A DNA stretch of 17,899 nucleotides from an uncultured Nitrosomonadales bacterium. GTDB taxonomy: Bacteria; Pseudomonadota; Gammaproteobacteria; Burkholderiales; Methylophilaceae. The stretch spans positions 1 through 17,899 of the forward strand of contig CAMLMA010000018.1 of NCBI GenBank assembly GCA_946481065.1, written 5' to 3'. Of the stretch, positions 1-7,168 are shown in pieces (position 1 is the stretch's first letter; each line of letters opens with the position of its first letter). The position numbers and the translations under genes are program-made. The notes below the pieces were generated by a model, which saw nothing but the letters and a program-made list of their open reading frames with translations, did not search any database and had not been told where the DNA came from.

Positions 1-1
1 G

Positions 2-415
2 GCGTTCGGTTCGGTCTGGGGCAAGCGGCTGGCGATGCCGCAAGGCGCCATGGCGAGTGCCGCGCAGATGCTGGCCGGTGGCGCCATGCTGTTAGTGGCG
101 GGTACCGTCAGTGGCGAGCACTGGCCGGCGGTGGTGTCGATGAAGTCGGTCTGGGCGATCGTCTATCTGATCATCTTCGGCTCATTCATCGCCTACAGCG
201 CCTACCTCTTTCTGCTAAAGACTGTGCGTCCAGTGCTGGCGACCAGCTACGCCTTCGTCAATCCCGTGGTCGCCATGCTGCTGGGCGCCTGGCTGGCGGA
301 CGAACATATCGGTCGCACTGAATCCGTGGCGCTGCTGATCATCATCGTCGGCGTGCTGCTGGTGTTGCCGTTCAAGCGCAATGAGCCCGCGAAGAGCCCT
401 AGCGCCGGACCTTGA
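2..415 (+). CDS. EamA/DMT-family transporter, C-terminal part (partial at 5' end)
   Basis: The reading frame is open from base 2, so the gene starts before the window; an internal ATG at 35 is not the true start. About 137 residues are visible and correspond to the second EamA repeat of a ten-helix drug/metabolite transporter. Several hydrophobic helices can be followed (around MLLVAGTV, VYLIIFGSFIAYSAYLFLL, SYAFVNPVVAMLLGAWL and SVALLIIIVGVLLVLPF). The pattern of a helix, a TSYAFVNPV segment and a final helix ending in basic residues is typical of YedA/RhaT-like inner-membrane exporters. The substrate cannot be told from sequence. The 3' end overlaps the end of the convergent membrane-protein gene by 17 bp. 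Confidence 0.85.
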   Translation, partial: AFGSVWGKRLAMPQGAMASAAQMLAGGAMLLVAGTVSGEHWPAVVSMKSVWAIVYLIIFGSFIAYSAYLFLLKTVRPVLATSYAFVNPVVAMLLGAWLADEHIGRTESVALLIIIVGVLLVLPFKRNEPAKSPSAGP

Positions 416-1064
416 GATAGCGCTGGTCGTCAAATGTGACGAGCCAGTGCGGCCGATAGACCGCCATGAGCGTCACGGCCATGCCGGTGAGCAGGGCTTC
501 CGACCAGGCCATGAGCATGTAGAAAGGCAGGTACTCGCTGTGCAGGTAGCTGCTGGAGTAAGCGCCTGCTTCCGACAGGATGAAGCAGCTGGCGAATCCG
601 AGCGCGGCCATGGCGACGGCGCCGGCGAAGAAGCCATCGACCAGCACATAGATGAAGAAATGGTTGGGCAGCTTGCGATCAGCCCAGCGGAACAGGCCGT
701 GGCTGATGAGCACGGGTAGCAGTGCCATGAGCACGAAATTGATGCCGTAACTCTCCAGGCCGGAAAGGCCGAACGCTGTCGCCAGCATCAGTACCATCGC
801 CAGCGCGATCAGGGCCAGGTGGGGACCGAACATCAGGGTCAGCACCGTCGCGCCCAGTACATGGAAATTGAGGCCGGGCTTGATGCCCGCACGGATGCTC
901 CAGAGCACCCCCAGGCTGACGCAGAAGCCGAGGAACACATTCAGCATGGTCGACGACAGGATGCGCCAGCGCGCCTGCCTCGCGGAATGCAGCAAGACGA
1001 GCAGCGCCACGGCGTTGGCGGCCCACAGCAGGTTGGTCGGCAGCAGGAGATCAGGAAAATTCAC
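399..1064 (-). CDS. CbiM-like (energy-coupling factor permease / COG3235-type) integral membrane protein
   Basis: This 221-residue, very hydrophobic protein has six or seven predicted membrane helices. It resembles CbiM-type S components in its short N-terminal PDLLLP segment, in the GLNFHVLGATVLTLMFGP stretch near residues 64-81 (compare the FHLTGT..LLGP region of CbiM) and in overall length. True CbiM begins Met-His and uses the N-terminal amine and His2 for Ni/Co binding; here residue 2 is Asn, so metal binding cannot be assumed. No cbiN, cbiQ or cbiO partner is nearby. The start is GTG at 1064 with no clear Shine-Dalgarno. It is divergent from the HAD gene (88 bp between) and convergent with the EamA gene. 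The family call is moderate; the function is unknown. Confidence 0.7.
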   Translation of the reverse strand: MNFPDLLLPTNLLWAANAVALLVLLHSARQARWRILSSTMLNVFLGFCVSLGVLWSIRAGIKPGLNFHVLGATVLTLMFGPHLALIALAMVLMLATAFGLSGLESYGINFVLMALLPVLISHGLFRWADRKLPNHFFIYVLVDGFFAGAVAMAALGFASCFILSEAGAYSSSYLHSEYLPFYMLMAWSEALLTGMAVTLMAVYRPHWLVTFDDQRYLKVRR

Positions 1065-1152
1065 GAGCGTATGACTGCGACATTGAGGTCAGGTTCTGCA
1101 GATCATAACGCATCGGTTAAACTCGTAAAGATTCACAGAAACGGAGAAGATT

Positions 1153-1815
1153 TTGCAGCTTGCCTTATTCGATCTAGACAACACCCTGCTTGCGGGCGAC
1201 AGTGATTTTCAGTGGGGGCAGTTCCTCATCGAGGAGGGCCTGCTCGACCGAGATGAGCACCACGACCGCAATGTGCAATTCTATGAGGATTACAAGGCCG
1301 GCAAGCTCGATATCGATGCCTTTCTCGCGTTCCAGCTCAAGCCGTTAAGCCGGCATAGCAAAGACACGTTGCATGCCCTGCATCGCAAGTACATGGAACG
1401 CAAGGTGCGCCCGATGATGACGGACAAGGCGCGCGCGCTGGTGGAGAAGCACAAGGCGCAAGGCGATCTCATGCTCATCATCACCGCTACCAATAGCTTC
1501 GTCACCAAGCCGATCGCCACCGAATTCGGCATCGAGCACCTGATCGGCACCGATCCGGAATGCGTCGATGGCCGATATACCGGCGGGGTCAGCGGCATCC
1601 CGAGTTTCCAGCAGGGCAAGGTCACGCGCCTGCACCAGTGGCTGGAACAACGCGGCCAGTACCTGGAGGATTTCGAGAAGAGCTGGTTCTACAGCGATTC
1701 ACACAACGACCTGCCGTTACTCAAGCTCGTGACCGACCCGGTCGCAGTCGATCCTGATCCGGTATTGCAGGCCCACGCCGAGCAGCAGGGCTGGCCTATC
1801 ATCTCGCTTCGCTAG
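1153..1815 (+). CDS. HAD-IB family phosphatase (SerB/CicA-like)
   Basis: This 220-residue cytosolic phosphatase belongs to the haloacid dehalogenase superfamily, subclass IB. Motif I is DLDNT with nucleophile Asp7 and acid/base Asp9. Motif II is the ITATNS segment (Thr111-Ser115). A lysine (about Lys156, in QQGKV) fits motif III, and motif IV is YSDSHNDLPLL with Asp182 and Asp186. The helical cap between motifs I and II is SerB-like. Relatives are annotated as phosphoserine or histidinol-phosphate phosphatases, but nothing here fixes the substrate. The start is TTG at 1153, chosen because GGAGA lies 5 nt upstream and the protein begins directly with the first beta strand. Confidence 0.88.
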   Translation: MQLALFDLDNTLLAGDSDFQWGQFLIEEGLLDRDEHHDRNVQFYEDYKAGKLDIDAFLAFQLKPLSRHSKDTLHALHRKYMERKVRPMMTDKARALVEKHKAQGDLMLIITATNSFVTKPIATEFGIEHLIGTDPECVDGRYTGGVSGIPSFQQGKVTRLHQWLEQRGQYLEDFEKSWFYSDSHNDLPLLKLVTDPVAVDPDPVLQAHAEQQGWPIISLR

Positions 1816-1865
1816 GTCATTTTCAGGCTGGAGGCTTTGCCGCTGATGGCCTGGATCTGTGGTTC

Positions 1866-1898
1866 AAGACCGGCTCGCGCATCAGTGATCCGGTCTTT
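1866..1898. terminator. possible hairpin between convergent genes
   Basis: AAGACCGG (1866-1873) is exactly complementary to CCGGTCTT (1890-1897), with a 16-nt loop and a short T run. It lies between the 3' ends of the HAD gene and the ypjD-like gene and may end transcription from both sides. The long loop and weak T tract make this tentative. Confidence 0.35.
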
Positions 1899-1916
1899 CA
1901 TGATGACGGCTGGGGT

Positions 1917-2723
1917 TTAACGGTGCAGCAGGATCTCGAGCACGAATTTGCTGCCTGCATACGCCAACAGCAACAGTACGAAGCCGATCAGCGTCCAGCG
2001 GATCGCGGTGCGGCCACGCCAGCCATAGGCGACACGCCCCAGCAGTAAGCCGCCAAAGATCAGCCAGGAGAGGATGGTGAACAAGTTCTTGTGGTTGAAC
2101 TTGAGCGGCTGGTGGAACAGGGCTTCAGAGAACAGCATCCCGCTCAGCAAGGTCAGCGTCAGCAGCAGGAAGCCCACGCTGATGACGCGGAACAGCAGTG
2201 TCTCCATGGTCATCAGCGGCGGGAAATCCGGCAGCTTGAGCAGGGTCGGCTTCTGGTGCAGGCTGCGTTCCGCCACTGCCATCAGCAGGGCGTGCATGGC
2301 GGCGAAGGTGAACAGACTGTAAGCCAGCATGGCGATGAACAGGTGGGCAAGGAACATCGGCTGGTCGGCATAAGGTAGCAGGTGCGTCTCCGGACTGAGC
2401 TTCTGCAGCAACACGAAGAATGCGGCTGGCGGCAACACGAACGCCTGCAGGCCGTAGAGGCGGTGCCTGAAATCCGTGACCCAATAGATCAGCACCGTGA
2501 GCCAGAAGATGGCCGACAAGGCATTGCTGAAACTGAGATTGAAGCCGCCGTCGAACAGGCCGCGGTAGAGTACGTAGCCATGGAGTGCTAGCCCCGTAGC
2601 GATGGCCAGCGCATGCCAGCGCAGTCGCGTCGTGCTGGCAGCGGTCTTGGGATTGAACCAGATATCGGCGGCCACCCAAAGATAGATGACGGCGGTCAAG
2701 AGGTAGGGGATAAACTCGATCAT
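1917..2723 (-). CDS. ypjD: YpjD/CcsA-type cytochrome c assembly-like membrane protein
   Basis: This 268-residue protein has about eight membrane helices along its whole length and belongs to the CcsA/CcmC superfamily. It opens with the first helix (IEFIPYLLTAVIYLWVAADIWF) and carries the family's HLFIAMLAYSLFTFAAMHALLMAVAE helix pair at about residues 136-161. A long helix follows at about 188-206 (ISVGFLLLTLTLLSGMLF), then the loop with HKNLFTILSW. The divergent position next to ffh is the same as in many proteobacteria, including E. coli, which supports YpjD rather than a dedicated c-type cytochrome synthetase. No CcmF-like WWD domain is visible. YpjD proteins are poorly characterised (named CorE in some systems, linked to divalent-cation transport), so heme handling is inferred only from the fold. 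ATG start at 2723. Confidence 0.85.
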   Translation of the reverse strand: MIEFIPYLLTAVIYLWVAADIWFNPKTAASTTRLRWHALAIATGLALHGYVLYRGLFDGGFNLSFSNALSAIFWLTVLIYWVTDFRHRLYGLQAFVLPPAAFFVLLQKLSPETHLLPYADQPMFLAHLFIAMLAYSLFTFAAMHALLMAVAERSLHQKPTLLKLPDFPPLMTMETLLFRVISVGFLLLTLTLLSGMLFSEALFHQPLKFNHKNLFTILSWLIFGGLLLGRVAYGWRGRTAIRWTLIGFVLLLLAYAGSKFVLEILLHR

Positions 2724-2742
2724 GCTTTGGCAGTGACTTGGG

Positions 2743-2772
2743 TTAAAATCGAATCTTATCCATCACTATAAC
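2743..2772 (+). promoter_or_regulatory. possible ffh promoter
   Basis: TTAAAA (2743-2748) and TATAAC (2767-2772) are separated by 18 bp in the 96-bp gap between ypjD and ffh. The -10 is good and the -35 is weak. Confidence 0.35.
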
Positions 2773-2819
2773 ATGCGCCCCAGCAGGTTTTGCCAGGCGC
2801 GCATGATCGAATCGACACC

Positions 2820-4172
2820 ATGTTAGAAAATCTGAGCGGAAGATTACAGCAGGTCATCAAGACCTTGCGCGGCCAGGCACGCCTGACGGAAGAGAACATC
2901 GCCGATGCCATGCGCGAGGTGCGCATGGCCTTGCTGGAGGCCGACGTCGCCTTGCCGGTGGTCAAGGAATTCATCGCCCACGTCAAGGAGCGCGCGCAAG
3001 GTCGCGAAGTGCTGCAGAGCCTGACGCCGGGCCAGGCCGTCATCCAGGTCGTGCATGAAGAACTGACCAAGCTCATGGGCGAGCAGAACGCCGGCCTCGA
3101 TCTGGCGACGCAACCGCCCGCCATCGTGCTCATGGCCGGCTTGCAGGGTTCGGGCAAGACCACGACCTCGGCCAAGCTGGCAAAGCTGCTGAAGGCGGAG
3201 AAGAAAAAAGTCCTCCTCGCCAGTGCCGACGTCTATCGCCCGGCTGCGATCGAGCAGCTGAAGACCCTGGCGCAGAGCCTGGAGATCGATTGTTTCGATT
3301 CCAACGCCACGCAAAAGCCTGCCGATATCGCCGCTGGGGCGATCGATTTCGCCAAGCGCCACTTTTACGATGTGCTGATCTTCGATACCGCCGGTCGTCT
3401 CGCGATCGACGAAGCCATGATGGCCGAGATCAAGCAGCTGCACAGCTTGCTCAACCCGATCGAAACCCTGTTCGTAGTTGACGCCATGCAGGGTCAGGAT
3501 GCCGTCAACACGGCCCGCGCCTTTGGCGAGACGTTGCCGCTGACCGGTATCGTCCTGACCAAGCTCGACGGCGATGCGCGCGGTGGTGCGGCGCTGTCGG
3601 TGCGGCATATCACGGGCAAGCCGATCAAGTTCATCGGTGTCAGCGAGAAGGTCGACGGGTTGGAGCCCTTCCATCCGGAGCGCATGGCATCGCGTGTGCT
3701 GGGCATGGGCGACGTGCTATCGCTGATCGAGCAAGCGCAAAAGAACGTCGATCTTGACGAAGCGAAGAAGCTGGCGGAGAAGGTCAAGTCCGGCAAGAAC
3801 TTCGATCTTGATGACTTCAAGGCGCAGATGTCACAGATGCGCAAGATGGGCGGCGTTGGCGCCCTCATGGACAAGATGCCGGCGCAGATGGCGGGCATGG
3901 CGGGCCAGATGAGCGGGGAGGCCGGCGACAAGGCGATCCGCCGTATCGAGGGCATCATCAACTCGATGACGCCGCTGGAACGCCGCAAGCCCGACATCAT
4001 CAAGGCCACGCGCAAGCGTCGCATCGCCGCGGGCGCCGGTGTGCAGGTGCAGGAGGTGAATCGCCTGCTCAACCAGTTCGAGGAAGTGCAGAAGATGATG
4101 AAGCTGTTCTCCAAGGGCGGCATGGGCAAGATGATGCGCGCCATGCAGGGCCGTTTCCCCGGCATGCGCTGA
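2820..4172 (+). CDS. ffh: signal recognition particle protein Ffh (SRP54)
   Basis: This SRP GTPase binds 4.5S RNA and signal sequences and delivers nascent inner-membrane proteins to FtsY. The start was set at ATG 2820 (MLENLSGRLQ), giving 450 residues, the usual Ffh length; a TTG at 2790 in the same frame would add ten residues unlike the family. The N domain spans about 1-95. The G domain carries the P-loop GLQGSGKT (107-114), DVYRPAAIEQL (137-147), DTAGR (189-193) and TKLDGDARGG (247-256). The methionine-rich M domain follows from about 325, with the RNA-binding region around RRKPDIIKATRKRRIAAGAG and a Met/Lys-rich tail. No clear Shine-Dalgarno precedes the ATG. Confidence 0.98.
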   Translation: MLENLSGRLQQVIKTLRGQARLTEENIADAMREVRMALLEADVALPVVKEFIAHVKERAQGREVLQSLTPGQAVIQVVHEELTKLMGEQNAGLDLATQPPAIVLMAGLQGSGKTTTSAKLAKLLKAEKKKVLLASADVYRPAAIEQLKTLAQSLEIDCFDSNATQKPADIAAGAIDFAKRHFYDVLIFDTAGRLAIDEAMMAEIKQLHSLLNPIETLFVVDAMQGQDAVNTARAFGETLPLTGIVLTKLDGDARGGAALSVRHITGKPIKFIGVSEKVDGLEPFHPERMASRVLGMGDVLSLIEQAQKNVDLDEAKKLAEKVKSGKNFDLDDFKAQMSQMRKMGGVGALMDKMPAQMAGMAGQMSGEAGDKAIRRIEGIINSMTPLERRKPDIIKATRKRRIAAGAGVQVQEVNRLLNQFEEVQKMMKLFSKGGMGKMMRAMQGRFPGMR

Positions 4173-4207
4173 CAGCCCATCCTGGCATGCGCGGCAGGAA
4201 TTCCTGA

Positions 4208-4236
4208 TTGACGCGATATCCCCTTTTCTGGATAAT
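4208..4236 (+). promoter_or_regulatory. sigma70 promoter of tRNA-Lys
   Basis: TTGACG (4208-4213), a 17-bp spacer and GATAAT (4231-4236) form a near-consensus promoter. It is followed by a GC-rich discriminator (TGCGCCC), typical of stringently controlled stable-RNA genes. Transcription should start near 4243, leaving a leader of about 48 nt before the mature tRNA. Confidence 0.85.
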
Positions 4237-4290
4237 TGCGCCCTTCCGTTTGGTATCGGGTTCCCGATCCAGCGCAGTTTCAGATTCCCC

Positions 4291-4365
4291 GGGGCGGTAG
4301 CTCAGTGGTAGAGCAGCGGACTTTTAATCCGTTGGCCGTGGGTTCGACCCCCACCCGCCCCACCA
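4291..4365 (+). tRNA. tRNA-Lys (anticodon TTT)
   Basis: All arms can be drawn. The acceptor is GGGGCGG (4291-4297) with CCGCCCC (4355-4361), discriminator A, and encoded CCA at 4363-4365. The D stem is GCTC/GAGC with a 7-nt loop. The anticodon stem is GCGGA/TCCGT with loop CTTTTAA, anticodon TTT at 4323-4325, and A37. The variable loop is TGGCC and the T arm is GTGGG/CCCAC with loop TTCGACC. It reads AAA and AAG lysine codons. Confidence 0.97.
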
Positions 4366-4370
4366 GATCT

Positions 4371-4405
4371 AGCAAAAAGGCCAGCATCGCGCTGGCCTTT
4401 TTGCT
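4371..4405. terminator. bidirectional rho-independent terminator
   Basis: A perfect 15-bp inverted repeat (AGCAAAAAGGCCAGC at 4371-4385, GCTGGCCTTTTTGCT at 4391-4405) has a 5-nt loop, a GC core and T runs on both strands. It ends the tRNA-Lys transcript on the plus strand and lies 23 bp past the stop of the convergent GGDEF-EAL gene. Confidence 0.93.
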
Positions 4406-4428
4406 TTCCGCATCCTGGTGCGCGCAGC

Positions 4429-6384
4429 TTACAACAACTGTTCGAACGCTTCGGCAGGGATCGGGTGTGAGAACAGGTAACCCTGCGCGTAGTCGCACCC
4501 GGCGGCGATGAGCAGGTCGCGCTGCTCCGGGGTTTCTACGCCTTCCGCGATCACCTTGATGCCCAGCTTGTGCGACATGACGATGATGGCTTCGCACAGC
4601 ACCAGTTCGTCCGATTGCGGCTGCAGGTTGCGCGTGAAGGATTGGTCGATCTTGACGTAATCGATGTCGAATTTCTTGATATAGGCCAGCGAGGAATAGC
4701 CGGTGCCGAAATCGTCGATGGCGATCTGCACGCCGGCCGCGCGGAACGCTGCCAGCTGCTGTGTTTCGGCCGTATTGGCGTCGAACAACAGCCCTTCGGT
4801 GATCTCGATGACGATGGCGTTGCCGGCCAGGCCTTGTGCGGCCAGGTGCGACAGCCAGTCGGTATGGGTGCCGCGATGCTGGCGGAACTGTACCGGCGAT
4901 TTGTTGATGCTGATCTGGAAATCCGGTTGCAGACGCCGCCAGCGGGCGACCGCTTCGCTGGCCTGGCCAAAGACGAAATCTCCCAGTTCGACGATCAGGC
5001 CCGTGTCTTCGGCGATGGGGATGAATTCGGCCGGCGATACCATGCCGCGTGTCGGGTGCTGCCAGCGCACCAGTGCCTCCGCCTTGCGGATGGCGCCGGA
5101 CGCCAGTTCGACGATGGGCTGGTAATGCACGATGAACTGCTTTCCTGCGATGGCTGCGCGCAAGTCGTTGGCAAGCCGCAGGCGGGTGATGGCGGCCTCC
5201 TGCATGGTCGAGGTGAAGTAGTAATAGCGGTTGCGGCCCTGGCTCTTGGCTTCGTACATGGCTTGGTCGGCATTCTTCAGCAACACTTCGACCTCTTCGC
5301 CATCGATCGGGTAGAGGCTGATGCCGATACTGGTGCTGATATAGATGGTTTCGTCATTGAGCTTGAACGGCGATGCCATCTCGTCCAGCACCGCTTGCGC
5401 CAGACGCTCGATATCACCGGTGTCGCCGATATTGCTGAGCAGGATGGTGAACTCATCCCCGCCCAGCCGGGCGACGGTGTCGGTGGAGCGCACGATCGCC
5501 AGCAGGCGCTGCCCCGCCTCTTTCAACAGCAGATCGCCGACATCATGGCCCAGGCTGTCGTTGACTTCCTTGAACCGGTCGAGATCGATGTACATGAGGC
5601 AGATCTGGCCGCCATAACGTTTGGCCTGCTTGATCTCCTGCGCGAAACGGTCGAGAAAGAGGATACGGTTGGGCAATCCAGTCACGGGGTCGTAATGCGC
5701 CAGGCGGAAGATCTCCTGCTCGGATTGCTTGCGGCTGGTGATGTCGGCGTGGGTGCCGATCATGCGCAATGGCCGTCCGTCGATGGCGCGGCTGACCACC
5801 ATGCCGCGGCTCAGGGTCCATTTCCAGCTGCCGTCGCTGCAGCGCAGGCGGAACTCGGATACGAACACCGAACTGCCGCCGGCCAGGTGATTGTTCACCT
5901 CATACACCGCATGTTCGCGGTCATCCGGATGCATGAGTTGCCGACCGGCCTGCGCCGTATTGCCGATCTCGCCTTCTTCGTAACCGTAGATCTGGTGCCA
6001 GCGGCGCGAACGGAACACTTCGTCAGTCTCCAGGTTCCAGTCCCACACGCCTTCATCGGCACCTTCGAGGGCGAATTTCCAGCGCTCTTCACTCTGGACC
6101 AGCGTCTGCTCGATGGCTTGCTGCTGCCGCACGTAGGCGCTCAGCATCAGGTACAACAAGCTCGCGGTGATGGAAATGAAGACCCAGCCCTTGTAGGTGC
6201 TGTATTCCTGAAAATGTGCGGTGTCCTCGACCAGGCTCGACAGGATGCGATCGCTGAACAAGATCCAGACCAGGCCGAACAGCAGATATGTCAGCACGAT
6301 CCGGCCTACGATCCTGCGCTGGCCGGGGATGGGTATCGGCGGCTCGGCCTGCTTGGAGGATCTTTGCGAATCGGGTTGAGGCAA
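4429..6384 (-). CDS. membrane-anchored PAS-GGDEF-EAL c-di-GMP turnover protein
   Basis: This 651-residue protein has two N-terminal membrane helices (about 27-46 and 66-84), a PAS_3-type sensor (about 100-217, with EGVWDWNLETDE and HPDDR), a GGDEF domain (about 225-390) and an EAL domain (about 405-651). The cyclase signature GGDEF (308-312) is intact, and RSTD (299-302), five residues before it, fits the inhibitory I-site. The EAL domain keeps EAL (436-438), Asn494, ITE (528-530), DDFGTGYS (557-564), Lys578 in VKID, AEGVE (613-617) and QGYLFSHP, so it should be an active phosphodiesterase. The periplasmic loop is only about 20 residues, so sensing is probably by PAS. The start is TTG at 6384: an in-frame stop lies a short way upstream and I found no ATG or GTG in that interval. 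It has no clear ribosome site, so the start is uncertain. Confidence 0.95.
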   Translation of the reverse strand: MPQPDSQRSSKQAEPPIPIPGQRRIVGRIVLTYLLFGLVWILFSDRILSSLVEDTAHFQEYSTYKGWVFISITASLLYLMLSAYVRQQQAIEQTLVQSEERWKFALEGADEGVWDWNLETDEVFRSRRWHQIYGYEEGEIGNTAQAGRQLMHPDDREHAVYEVNNHLAGGSSVFVSEFRLRCSDGSWKWTLSRGMVVSRAIDGRPLRMIGTHADITSRKQSEQEIFRLAHYDPVTGLPNRILFLDRFAQEIKQAKRYGGQICLMYIDLDRFKEVNDSLGHDVGDLLLKEAGQRLLAIVRSTDTVARLGGDEFTILLSNIGDTGDIERLAQAVLDEMASPFKLNDETIYISTSIGISLYPIDGEEVEVLLKNADQAMYEAKSQGRNRYYYFTSTMQEAAITRLRLANDLRAAIAGKQFIVHYQPIVELASGAIRKAEALVRWQHPTRGMVSPAEFIPIAEDTGLIVELGDFVFGQASEAVARWRRLQPDFQISINKSPVQFRQHRGTHTDWLSHLAAQGLAGNAIVIEITEGLLFDANTAETQQLAAFRAAGVQIAIDDFGTGYSSLAYIKKFDIDYVKIDQSFTRNLQPQSDELVLCEAIIVMSHKLGIKVIAEGVETPEQRDLLIAAGCDYAQGYLFSHPIPAEAFEQLL

Positions 6385-6419
6385 AACTTGGGCGCTCGTG
6401 TGGAGTTGGGATGATGAAT

Positions 6420-6458
6420 ATTAGCCTAATCGGCATCGCACGAGTTGCCAATAGGCAA
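6420..6458. promoter_or_regulatory. two small palindromes between the GGDEF-EAL and lipoprotein genes
   Basis: The divergent gap (6385-6564) holds ATTAG-C-CTAAT (6420-6430) and TTGCC-AATA-GGCAA (6445-6458). On the minus strand TAATAT (6422 down to 6417) could be a -10 for the c-di-GMP gene, but no good -35 was found. These may be operator sites; no regulator is recognised. Confidence 0.25.
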
Positions 6459-6551
6459 GCGGGAATCGCGATTGTAGTAAAATCCTTGTTACGGCCCGGC
6501 TCCCACCAGGCATTACCTGTCCTGGCGAGCGAAAACAATAATTCACCCAAT

Positions 6552-6557
6552 AAGGAG
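6552..6557 (+). promoter_or_regulatory. strong ribosome binding site of the small lipoprotein gene
   Basis: AAGGAG lies 7 nt before ATG 6565. This is the main support that the 40-codon frame is translated. Confidence 0.8.
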
Positions 6558-6564
6558 CGAGCGT

Positions 6565-6687
6565 ATGAAATCCTGGATCATGGTTCTGGCAATGAGTGCA
6601 TTCCTGAGCGGCTGTTTCTATCATCACCATCACCCGCATGGCTGCCCACCGGGCCAGGCCAAGAAGGGCAACTGCCACCATGACTGA
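6565..6687 (+). CDS. 40-residue His/Cys-rich small lipoprotein, function unknown
   Basis: The protein starts at ATG with a lysine, a hydrophobic stretch (about residues 4-14) and the lipobox LSGC with Cys17, so it should be lipidated and face the periplasm. The mature part is only about 24 residues and begins CFYHHHHPHGC: four histidines in a row, a fifth soon after, CPPGQAKKGNC, and a closing CHHD. It carries seven His and three Cys in total, including the lipid-bearing Cys17. The PPGQAKKG motif recurs in short exported proteins of proteobacteria. A strong AAGGAG precedes it and a terminator follows directly, so it is a monocistronic gene. Metal binding (Cu, Zn, Ni or Co) is inferred from composition only. 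It is too short for many gene finders. Confidence 0.8.
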   Translation: MKSWIMVLAMSAFLSGCFYHHHHPHGCPPGQAKKGNCHHD

Positions 6688-6708
6688 TGTCTGGTGTTTG
6701 AAGTAACT

Positions 6709-6741
6709 ACAAAAAAGCCTGGCGTCGCTAGGCTTTTTTGT
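6709..6741. terminator. bidirectional rho-independent terminator
   Basis: ACAAAAAAGCCT (6709-6720) pairs perfectly with AGGCTTTTTTGT (6730-6741). The stem extends inward by three more pairs, one of them G-T, to a 3-nt loop. It follows the small lipoprotein gene on the plus strand, and on the minus strand it contains the TAG stop of the small membrane protein, so it can serve both. Confidence 0.9.
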
Positions 6742-7015
6742 TTTTGCCCTTATTGCGTTTGCGCGCGGCGCGCCAGTCAGCGATGCGTTGCCGTCGCGCG
6801 ATAATGGTCAGGATGAAGACGGCCCAGGCGAGTGCCAGCACATGCGCGAGGCCAGTATAGACACTGACGACCACCAGGTGAGGGAACGAGGTCGTCAGGA
6901 CCAGGGGCAGCAAGGCAAGCAGCAGTCCGAAGAAGATCAGGATCATGGCAGGTCGGGGTATCTTTCGTTGGCTGGCATCGGAAACAGGCAGCGCCAGCTT
7001 ACTGCAATCCTCCAT
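6728..7015 (-). CDS. small two-helix membrane protein, function unknown
   Basis: I do not recognise this 95-residue protein. It has a polar N-terminal tail of about 24 residues, helix 1 (about 25-43, ILIFFGLLLALLPLVLTT), a short loop, helix 2 (about 47-72, ending VFILTII) and a very basic C-terminal tail (RRQRIADWRAARKRNKGKNKK). The positive-inside rule puts that tail in the cytoplasm. The ATG at 7015 is preferred over an in-frame TTG at 7024; neither has a convincing ribosome site, and ATG at residue 24 is another option. It is divergent from the modE-like gene and convergent with the small lipoprotein gene. Confidence 0.6.
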   Translation of the reverse strand: MEDCSKLALPVSDASQRKIPRPAMILIFFGLLLALLPLVLTTSFPHLVVVSVYTGLAHVLALAWAVFILTIIARRQRIADWRAARKRNKGKNKKA

Positions 7016-7168
7016 CGAACCCAAGCAAGGGGCTTGCCAGGTTGATGGCTGGCGCGGCGAATGATGCAGATGGAGACGCTACCGGATTTTACAAGAAGGG
7101 GTAGCCGGGATGCGATGCGAATCGCCACCAAGGATGCCTTAGCCCGGCGGTTATGCTTAAATCGCGGT

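Noticed and set aside
2790..2819. N-terminal extension of Ffh from a TTG codon
   Set aside because: The family starts at MLENLSGRL; the ten extra residues have no likeness and the TTG has no ribosome site.
2844..3674. A 276-codon minus-strand frame opposite ffh
   Set aside because: It is a shadow of ffh in GC-rich sequence; its composition is biased and it has no motif.
4570..6414. A 614-codon open frame on the plus strand opposite the GGDEF-EAL gene
   Set aside because: It mirrors the codon bias of the minus-strand gene; the minus frame has complete PAS, GGDEF and EAL motifs while the plus frame has low-complexity His/Gln/Asp-rich composition and no domain.
7061..7168. N-terminal extension of the ModE-like regulator from ATG 7061
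   Set aside because: The 36 extra residues have no family likeness, and the domain begins directly after ATG 7169.
7025..7168. Molybdenum-cofactor riboswitch upstream of modE
   Set aside because: Several short GC-rich repeats are present but I could not draw the conserved architecture, and a covariance-model search would be needed to support it.
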